Assembly: GCA_018398765.1 (NCBI GenBank)
Contig: JAHBMJ010000388.1
Location: 45,456-65,455, forward strand
Direction of reading: 5' to 3'
DNA length: 20,000 nucleotides
Origin: Chromera velia
Lineage: Eukaryota > Sar > Chromeraceae
Part shown: positions 9,164 to 19,175 of the stretch, one piece after another
How the letters are laid out: each line of letters begins with the position of its first letter
Numbering within the stretch: the first letter of the stretch is position 1
The notes under the pieces: generated by a model
What the model was told of the DNA's origin: nothing
Database searches by the model: none
The model's input: the letters and a program-made list of their open reading frames with translations, nothing else
Translations under genes and position numbers: made by a program

Positions 9164-10408
9164 GTCGGTGATGTGTGAAATTTATACATTCAACAATTAC
9201 CGGCTGGCACCTTTCTTGCCTCCGTATCTTTTGACCTGACCGCTGGCTGACTGACTGACTGACTGTCTGTCTGTCTGTCTGTCTAACTGTCTCCCGGAAT
9301 GGCTGGTTGACAGCTGACTGACTCATCAGCCTCTCCTTCACCGCATCTTTCCTGTAGCGTACATGCTCCCCATTTCTCTGTGGTCACTGAGTTGTGTGCC
9401 TGACGTTCAGTCAGTTAGCCAGTCAGTCAGTCAGTCGGTCGGTCGGTCGGTCGGTCAGTCAGTCAGTCAGTCAGTCAGTCAGTCAGTCAGTCAGTCAGTC
9501 AGTCAGTTCTCGGCCAGTTCTCGGCCAGCGGCAGTGTTTCTGTCTGCCCTTCTGGTGTCGACCCAAAAAGGTGGTGCCGCTTTCCGTCAGGCCAGTCCCT
9601 TGTTGTGCCCTCTTTGTCTTTCATGTCTCCAGTATATTCTTGATCCCGAAAGGTGTTTAAGAACAGATGAGCCCCAAATCGTTTCATTCTGGTCAATTGA
9701 TCCATCCATACATGCAGGCGACGCTCTGTTTGACCTCCACCTGATGAGCCTCGAGGATCCTTCTCTCGATTTCTTCTGCAGAGTTCGCAGCGTCTCCCTG
9801 ACTCCCTCTCCTAGCAGTTTAAAAGGCTCAAGCAGTTTCGCAGAGATCGAAACTGCACGCAGACGCCTGCACGCACAGAGCGGGAAAGGGAAAGCGGAAA
9901 CGTCTGGGGAGGTTGGAGACCAATTCCAAAAGGACGTCATGGTCGCCTGGGGGACGTTGAACCTTCAATTGGTGGCCCTTGGGAACGCCTTTGAGGATTT
10001 GGATTCGAGAGGCGATGAGTTTGCTGTCGGGAATGCGTACGATCGTGAGCTTGCTTCCTTCAGTTGCGACTTGTCCTCTGGGTCCTCCCTCGACTCGGAA
10101 CCTGTCCCACTTCCCACACACTCCCCGCTGTTGATCGCTTCACAGCAAGTGGCAACAGACAAGTTGAACGAGCGGCGGGATGAGTGCGCAGACAGGGTTG
10201 CAGACATGCCTGTGCTAGAGCGGTACGTGAGCGGTCTGGCTTCTGAGGCTTCACTGGAACGTCAGGTGGGTGCGTGAGTGTCCCTTTCTCTTGTTTGTTT
10301 GTCTGTCTGTGTGTTTGAAAATCTGTGTTCTGAATTTGTTTTGAAGGAGCCTGTCGCCTCTCAGTACATGCGTTTTCTTTATTCTCTCGACATTGACATT
10401 TCATTCAT

Positions 10409-10439
<31 letters not shown>

Positions 10440-10730
10440 GTCTGTCTTTCTTTCTTTCTGTCTGTCTGTCTGTCTGTCTTTCTTTCTTTCTTTCTGTCTT
10501 TCTGTCTTTCTGTCTTTCTGTCTTTCTGTCCGTCTGTCTGTCTGTCTGTCTGTCTGTCTTTCTGTCTTTCTGTCTTTCTGTCTGTCTTTCTTTCTTTCTT
10601 TCTTTCTTTCTTTCATTCTTTCATTCATTCTTTCATTCTTTCATTCATTCATTCAGTTTGCTTGCCTGTCTGTCTATCTGTCTGTCTGTCTGTCTGTCTG
10701 TCTATTTGTCTGTTTATCTGTTTGTCTGTT

Positions 10731-10765
<35 letters not shown>

Positions 10766-10767
10766 AT

Positions 10768-10806
<39 letters not shown>

Positions 10807-10855
10807 TTGTCTGTTTTTCTGTTTGTCTGTTTGTCTGTTTGTCTGTTTGTCTGTT

Positions 10856-10898
<43 letters not shown>

Positions 10899-13800
10899 AT
10901 TGTCTGTCTGTCTGTCTGCCTGTCTGTCTGTCTGCCTGTCTGTCTGTCTGTTTGTCTGTTTGTCTGTCTGTCTGTTTGTCTGTTTGTCTGTCTGTCTGTT
11001 TGTCTATTTGTCTGTTTGTCTGTCTGTCTGTCTCTCTGCGCTGCGAAGTGCCCCCACACCCCCACCTGCCCCTCTCTGACTTGACGACGCCTGCTTGTCT
11101 CTCGTTTGGTTTTTCGTTTTGGTTTCGTGTATCTTTTCTATTTACTGTGTCTCTTTCTTGTCTTCTAGGAGTGAGAAGTAGCGTGTGACTTCAAGTGATC
11201 ACGAATGTGAAATTTCATCCAGGGAGCAGACGCAAGGGAGGAGCGCTTCAGTCTGTCTCCTTCGGGCCGCCTATCGCGTCTGATTGTCGGTACTTTGTTT
11301 GATTGTCCGAATGTTTTTTTGTCTTGTTTTGTTTTGAAAGGATACAGACAGAAAAAGGAAAAAAGGAAGTCATTTAGTCTGTATTTTAACCGTCTCTCTC
11401 TCCCCGTCGAGCGATCCATGCAGGTGCGTCTTGACGATCCTGGCGACGCATTTGTTCAGGACCGTGCGGGTCTGTCCGTCTCTTTTTCGGCGGATTTGAA
11501 GTTGGAGAGTGGAAGCGGTGGGGGGAACAAGACGACGACCACTGTCGGTCGACACAATTTTGTGGTGCAGTGGAGACTGAAGACTGTCGATGCAGAGGGG
11601 GGCTACGATCGTCTGCCTCTCCTTAACGTTGCAGATGCCTCCCTTTCCGCTGTCGCCTCTTTCATCCAAGTCAGCTCTTCCTCTTCCTCTTCGTCTGCAG
11701 AGGCGGAGGACGAAGCAATCCGAAAAAGAGAATTTGAGTTTTCGAGGACCAAGCATCACTCTCATGGACCCAAGCACAAGCACATGCACATGCAAACATT
11801 CGACTCCTCCTCAGACGGAGCGGAGGGCGGTCAAGGTAACCACTACGCAGGGGCAATCAACGGAACCGACCCCTCTTCCCATCATCACCAACACCACCAT
11901 CACAAGAAACACCACCACCACCACCTGACGGGTTCTGATGTTGGGGCTATGGCCCTCGATGAGATCATTTTCCGTTTGACAAACACCGGGGGCGAAGGGG
12001 CAGCCCAGAAGAAACCGCCAAACGGTTTCATAGAGTCCACAGTGTCTGCTGACGGCTCCGTGTCCTTCTCTGAGGGGACCCCCACGGCACCTTCAAACAG
12101 TCCTGCGCTCATTCAAGAGCAGACGGCCCGGGTGGCGGTCATTCAGCAGGCCAAAAAATCAGAAGTAGGTCTCAAAGCAATCCTCAAGTGTCTCAAGACA
12201 GGGCAAACCGATTCCCCCCTCTTGTCTGCAGACAAGCAGACCACCCCGGTGGGTTCAACCACCTCCAACTCCACCCATTCTCTCCAGAGCTCTACAGAGA
12301 CTGCCAGTACGAACTCATCACTTCCCGTCCATTTGTCTGTCGCATCGCCTGAAGGTCCCTCCTTCATTCAACTTGCCTCTGCGTCTCTTTCCCATGATAA
12401 AACAGAAAAAGGGGAGGAAGCAAAAAGGGAAAAGGAAAGAGATAATGTAGACCCGACCGCAGTTCACGGCATGGAAGCCCACGAACACGACGCAAACGGC
12501 CCCCATGACCACCACCACCATCACCACCACCACCACCATCAATATGAAGATGAACTGAAGACCTCCTCTCCTGACTCCAACTCTGCGTCCGCCTCCTTCA
12601 TTGAGACAGAAAGTCTCACCCCCGGCGTCCCCCCCAACAACGACAGTCCATTTGCCCTATCCTCCACTGCATTGGATCGTCTCATGCTCACCATTGCTCA
12701 ACAACACGGATTCCTTACCGACTACACCCTCAATGAGAATGTCACGGACGTAGGCTCTTCCCCTCCACCCAGCCACCCGATTGCAGAAGCAAACCCAGAA
12801 CCCAATCCAACCAAGCAGGCACAAACTCCAAGCACACAGAAGGGAAACCGAACCGAACGACTCCTTCCCGCAGCTGCCTCATTCCTTCAGACTGAAGAAG
12901 CTCTCCTTCAGCACAACAAGGGAGAATCTACTCCGGAACGCACCGCGGAGGCTCGCCCCCACATGCAAGCAGGCAAATACGAGGAGGACATCTCAATGCA
13001 TGCACACAAAGAAAGAAAGGTCAGCCATCCAACACACTCACTCAACGACGTCATGCTCGAAGCTCTCACCCCTGACATGGTAAAAAGAATGGAGACATCC
13101 TTTACCGCCACAAGTTCGAGGCATGAGGAGGAGGCCGACCAGGACGACTCAGAGAAGGACCTGCAGACCGACACGGAGGGAGATGCTGAGAGGGAACTGA
13201 AAGAGGACGAAGAAGAAGAAACAGGTGGAGAAGAAAATCAAGTCGACACCAAAGGACAGACCAAATCGAACTCGGAGGTGACCCTGTCACCAGAGCGCTC
13301 AGTTTCGCCAGTGCCGACCGGAGCCCAACCAGCGGTATCATTTGTTGAAAAAACAGTCCACGTCCCCGCACATAAATCAAAAAGCCGAAAGCTGCCCCCG
13401 GCACCCGAAGGTTTCAGTCAGACCCAAGCGATGCTCCTCGAGATTCTGACAAACAAATGGAAACAAGAAGAGCGCAATCGAAAAAGCAGAGAGGTAGAGA
13501 TCTTTCAGCCCGATTTTTCTGATTCTTTGCCGTTCGGCGATGAAGAAAAAGAAAACTTGAGGACATCCTCCCTCCCGCATTCGCATTCCAAACCGGAGAG
13601 AGACCAGCCCCCTGAATTTGGAATTTCCTTTCTCCAAGAGAGTGAACAGCAAACTCACGCCTCGCTGCCCTCACCATCCCAGCCCCAGGCTGCTACCTCA
13701 ATCGGCCTCCCTCCCTCTGCCTCCCTTCCGGTTCCAAAGCCACCGCCGGGCAGGCACTGGCGTTACGGCCCCGCTGTGATGAATGCGATTTTGGCCCATT

Positions 13801-15431
13801 TGAACCAGATGGTCCGCACTGGACGTCTCGGAAGAAAAACGCCCACCCTGCCTCCTGCACAACAACAGCAGCAGCAGCAGCAGCAGCAGCACGCCCAGGC
13901 TGCCTCCACACCTCCGACGGTACCTGTTTCTCCTCCTCCTCCAGACCCTGACGTTCCATCTCGATCGGGAGGAGGAGAAGAAGCTGCGGCACCATCAGCG
14001 TCTGTGATGTCACAGATAAGTTCCGGAGGTCAAAGGGTATTCTCTGCAGCGAAAGCTGTCGTGTCTCGACTTTCGGAAACAGTCATGGGAGGAGGGGCCA
14101 GGAGAGGAGATAAAAACGCAGCAGGAGAGGCTGCGACCGCATTGCCATCTACCGTGGCACCTGAAGCGCCAGCAGCCATACCGACTCAACAGACACCCCC
14201 CCTTCCACAAACGGTACCCGTCCCCATCCAAGCTGCGGGAATGGCTTTGAACCCTGCCTCTGACACATTTTGGGGAGACCTTTTCTCAAACGCCCTGAGC
14301 GACATAGAGAAACTTGAAGTTCCGTCAAGTGCCGCAGGCGCAAGGGACAGGGACAGCGCTGTGCAGTCGATGCAGGCAGCCCTGCAGTCGTCTTCGTTTG
14401 GGAAATCTGACCAACAGTACTCCTCCGAGAGCCCAGGGCTGAGTCTGGCTGGGCTCTTCGGAGGCGTTGGTGAGGGTGAGGGTGAGGGGGTGTCCCTGTC
14501 GAGTGAGGAGCGTGTCGGTTTGAGCAAGGACCTCGAGTCCCTTTTTCTCTGGACGGGCGAGAAGGCACCGGAGAAAAGTGCAGAGGTTCTGTCGCGCATT
14601 GTGAAGGCAGCACGGGAGGAGGCAGCAGCTTCTGGTGAGTTGGATGGATGTGTGTCGCTCTCTCCCCTTCTCTTTCGCACGAGGGCCGTACATAGTAGTA
14701 AGAACAGAACAAAACGATACGAATGAAAGGATTTTGATACCTTGCAGCAGGAATTCGTTTTGTGCTGTTTGTCTTCAGCACCGAATGTGTACTACAATGA
14801 CGCACGCATTCATTCGTGTGTGTGGTGTGTGATTCAGGAACGAATCCGGATGGAAAGAAGAAGTCGAAGGACTTCGCCTCTCTGCTGAGGACCTCTGTCT
14901 CGAGAGTGCGCTCTGAGTTAGAAACCGAACTTGGGCAGTCTGGGTTGGGTGTGGGAGACGGCGCTGAGGGAGGGAACAAGGGAGGTGAGGGAAAGTCAGC
15001 GTCACCGCAGGCGGCTGCCGGGAGCTTTGAGGAGTCTGGAGCTTCTTCTCTTGGGGCTGCGGCTGCTGCTGCTGCTGTGGCATCCCGCACTCAGGCGGCA
15101 CAGAGGGAGCTGAAGGGGGGGGGCATGGAGGAAAGGGCTGAGTCTGACGCTATGCAGCCGGGGGGACGGGGGAGTGACGTTGACGTCTTCTGGACTCTCA
15201 TGACAGAGATGGATGAGTTGAAGAGCAACAGTGAGATAGATGTCACAGTCGACGTGATGGGATTCGATGTCTGTCAGAATTCGTCAGTCAATTTGAGGAA
15301 ATTAAGAAAAACCTGAAAGTCAAAAGTTGGCAAATTCGCGCATAGGCAGGTAGGTGGGGAAAATTACGCGAAGGTTGTGCGAACCGGAAAGTGCGACCAG
15401 AGAGGTTTGTGCGGTGTTTTTGACACACGAA

Positions 15432-15462
<31 letters not shown>

Positions 15463-17357
15463 CACTGATTCCAAACATGAACGTTCGAACTCTCTTACCC
15501 GGCCAGACAACCTGAGGCAAAGAGGGGGGGGCGGCAAAGAAACTTATTGATGCATCGTGAGAAACCTGCACCAGATCAGAGAAGAGTCACTGACCGGCTG
15601 TGCCCAGTAGCCCTGCTTTTCTTGCATTTTCCTGCCTGTCTACTTATGTGCTTTCTTGACAATTTGACCGACTACCTTCTGACTCTCTCTCTCTGTGCTT
15701 GTTGTGCAGGAGCTTCGCAGATGAGATCCCGAGCGCCTCTCTGATCCAATTGGATGCCCGCCTAGCTTCTCGCGAGTCGGTCAAAGAACTTCTTTGTAGT
15801 CTAGTGTCGAAGTGCATCTATGCCCGGTTGCTTCCTTCATTCCTACATCGCTCCCTGCCCTTCCACGGACACCTGAGCTAGCTCGGTTTGGTGTGTTTTG
15901 TTGCTGTCTCCCTTTGCCAGATTTGCCACGAAAGATCACGAAAAAGAAAGATTTGACGTATCGCTAAATGACGGCCGAAATCCACTCGATGATCGGAGTC
16001 CTTCACAGTCATCTTCTTGCTCCTCGTCTGCGCTGAATGGGCTCCGATTGAATGAGGATACAAAAACAAGAAAAAGAGAGAAACCCACAGCATGGAATGA
16101 GTGCAAGTCAAGGTCTCCTTCCTCTTTTCTGTCGATTCTTTGGATGAGTTGGGTGTGGTCAAAAACCTCTGGATGACTGCCTGCCTGCAGCGTCTCCTCA
16201 TCCTTCTCTGATTCTGGGGTGAAGACGAAGACAGAGAGGGGTGCCGGGAGGTCCGTTGGCATCGGATCAGATGGGGGGGATGAGAGTGACGGAGTCGAAG
16301 GGGAGGGTGAAGAGGATGGTATGAGTTTGTACACCGTCAGCGTGAGCCCTGAGGACTTGGAATTTGACCCCAGGAGAATCCCTCTTCTCGCCATGTGCTT
16401 TTCCACGGTACGTCAGCCTGCCAGATTGATTAATCTGACACATGCATGGCTTTTACCACAGTCAGTCCACCTCGAGATGCATGTGCATGCAGAAAGAATA
16501 CTTTCATTTCCTCTGTAGACTCGTAATTTGGGCCCTTGAAGTCAGCTATTCAACAGCCCAGACTCGCACTCCCATCATGCGTGCGTGCGTCAATTGCCTC
16601 CCCCTCTCTCTCTGCAGATTCCGAACGAGGGATCCTGTGCTTCCTCTTTCGCCGTCGCGGCAGTCACGGTGAGCCCTCCCTAGGACTGAGAAAAAGGGTG
16701 CGGCTGCATGGGTGCATATGTTGGAGAGAGAATGGACTGCATGTACCGGTGCGTTGCCGTCTTTGGGCCGATTCAAGGAGGGAAGGAGTATTCAAGCGAG
16801 TGTCCTAGATAGACCATCATCCGTCTGAGAGCAGAGTTGGACTCTCTTCCGAGCAGCGATCTTTAAGGGATAGATAGATAGATAGATAGATAGAGACATA
16901 AAGGCGGCAAGTGAAGGAAGAGGGCGCCAAACAAAGAGATCACCAGGCACGCCACTGATACCATCCATGCATGGGTTCTGCCCTCGTCTGCTGTCTTCTT
17001 CTTCTTCTTCTTCTTCTTCTTTTTCTTCTTCTTCTTCTTCTTCTTCTGTCTGCAGGCAGCAACCGACACGATGTGCAGACGAAATTCGACCACCTGGACG
17101 CTGGAGGCTGGAAGCGACCACTGGCTGTCCTGGGCCCAGGCAATTGAGTGCACAGCGGGGGCCCCGGCAGTTCCTTCTGTCGGGGCGGGGGGATCCGACG
17201 GAACAAAGACGACACAGACAGCAGGGACGGAGACTGGATGCGACGGTGGAAGTGTCGAAGACGTTCTCGAATATTTGAGTGAGTGAGTGAGTGAGTGAGT
17301 GAGTGAGTGAGGGAGTGAATGAGTGAATAAGTGAGAGAGTGAATAAGTGAGTCTGTG

Positions 17358-17392
<35 letters not shown>

Positions 17393-17968
17393 GGGTCGCA
17401 TAGAGAGGCTGAGAGCGTTGAAGAACTGAGAGAAAGAACAAATCCTCTGTCAAAAAAAAATTCACTTCATCGATCACACTCTTTTTTGCATTCTTGTGCT
17501 TCACAGCCATGTGCTAGTTGCGTTCATGAGTCTGTCTGTCTGTCTGTCTGTCTGTCCGCTTCCGCTTTTCTGACTGCACATGTCTCATCCTTCGTTGTTG
17601 CTTGCAGGCGAGACCGGCCTATGTCTGTACGAAGACATTCCGTACAAAGCGAGGTCGGCAAGCCAACTGCATCCGTGTGTGAAGTGAGAGCACATGCGAA
17701 CAATCCCTAGGCATCTGTGCTATCGTGTCGAGTCCTTGCGAGAGAGAAACAGCAGGATGTTGCACACAAAACGCTGCATGTTCATGCTTCATCCATGTCA
17801 CCCTTCATTCTCGTGAAGGAGATCTTGAAGACTTCGCAATCTCATCCGAGTTTCACTCTCTCTTTCTGTCGAATCACTCGAAGAACCAACCGGCAAACAT
17901 GGTTTTGTGAGAGCCCAGAAAACCGAAGACCTCGCCGACCTCCCAAGCAACAAAATAGAGAGCGAGCA

Positions 17969-18003
<35 letters not shown>

Positions 18004-18777
18004 AGGTTGATTGATTGATTGATTGATTGTGGGAAGTGCCCACTGCCCCTGTACGGACGTGTTTTGACGCCCCTGTTGCTGTTTTGGTCTGCAGTGCCGT
18101 GCCATCTCTGGTCACTCACAAACGCCATTGCGTGGAAAATGAAGGGCAAGAGGGGACCACCGAGGGGGGTTGTGAGAGACGGCAAATTGGCGGCTTCGTT
18201 CAACTGCCCTCCCGAAGTCAAGGCTACTCGTACAGCCAGATTGCGGTCCGTCTGTCTGGGTAAGCATGGCCATGTGTGGGGGGCATGGGCGAGGGAGGGA
18301 GGTGGTGCCTGTCTGTGAGGGTGGCAAGGTGGCCTCGTTGGAGGATGGGTGAATGAGGAATGCGAGGCGTGGCAGGGCGTGTGGCTCGTGCGAGTCTGAA
18401 CGACTCGCCCTCTTGAGCTGTTCCTTGAGTGTCTTCATGAACATTTCAGTCATCAGTTTCGACAATGACTGAATTTCTCAGTGGGTGGGATTTGTTCGAC
18501 AACTGCAGCGATGCTCTCAAGTCTCTCTGTGGCTCTGTGTGCGCTGATCACACCTCCGTGCTCCTACGTGTCCTCCGTCTCGATCGGCTCTTTCGTGTCT
18601 CGAGTAGCTTTGTACGCGTGCATAAATTGAGTGGGTCCATCCCCCTGCTGCCTGCCTTCCTACTTCTCCGCAGGATTTTATAAAGCAGGCCCTTGCCGAT
18701 GGGAGTTCTGTTGTTGCGTCAATTCTCGTCAGTCTTCCAAGAATGGATAGGGTCCATCAGATGAATGCATGAGTTCT

Positions 18778-18846
<69 letters not shown>

Positions 18847-19135
18847 TCACAGCTGCACATGATTCAAATGCACAGACCCGGAAGCAGACTGATACACAGA
18901 CAGAGGGTGGGGGTGAGAAGGGCACATAAATTCCTGTATCTCCATTTGTTGTCTAGGGAAGGATACAGCATGAAGAAGGAAGAGGACTTTCTTACGCTCA
19001 CTGGCACCCCCCTGATCCACGTTTTCCCTTCCCTCTGTTTCTTCTTTGAGTGACGCACGCAGACGGGGTCTCTTCTGCTAGCAACAAAGCGAAACTGGAC
19101 AGACACAGCTGCAGACGTCTCCCTTGGGGAGGGAA

Positions 19136-19175
<40 letters not shown>

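Noticed and set aside
8605-9189. Minus-strand open frame of 194 codons over the plus gene's first exon
   Set aside because: It has no signal or motif, whereas the plus strand has a clear signal peptide and a phase-matched donor.
10278-11188. Long open frames of about 140-270 codons on both strands through the TCTG/TTTC array
   Set aside because: They encode only repeat-derived Leu/Ser/Cys/Val (or Arg/Gln/Thr/Asp) and lie in an intron; a tetranucleotide repeat without stops is open in every frame.
15936-16406. Minus-strand open frame of 156 codons opposite exons 7 and 8
   Set aside because: The plus-strand reading has matching splice phases and leads into the C1A domain; the minus frame is its shadow.
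18941-19053. Possible extra exon after TTGTCTAG at 18957 (EGYSMKKEEDFLTLTG or GRIQHEEGRG readings)
   Set aside because: The first reading's phase does not match any exon 14 donor, and neither fits between the C1A strand and His motif as well as exon 15.
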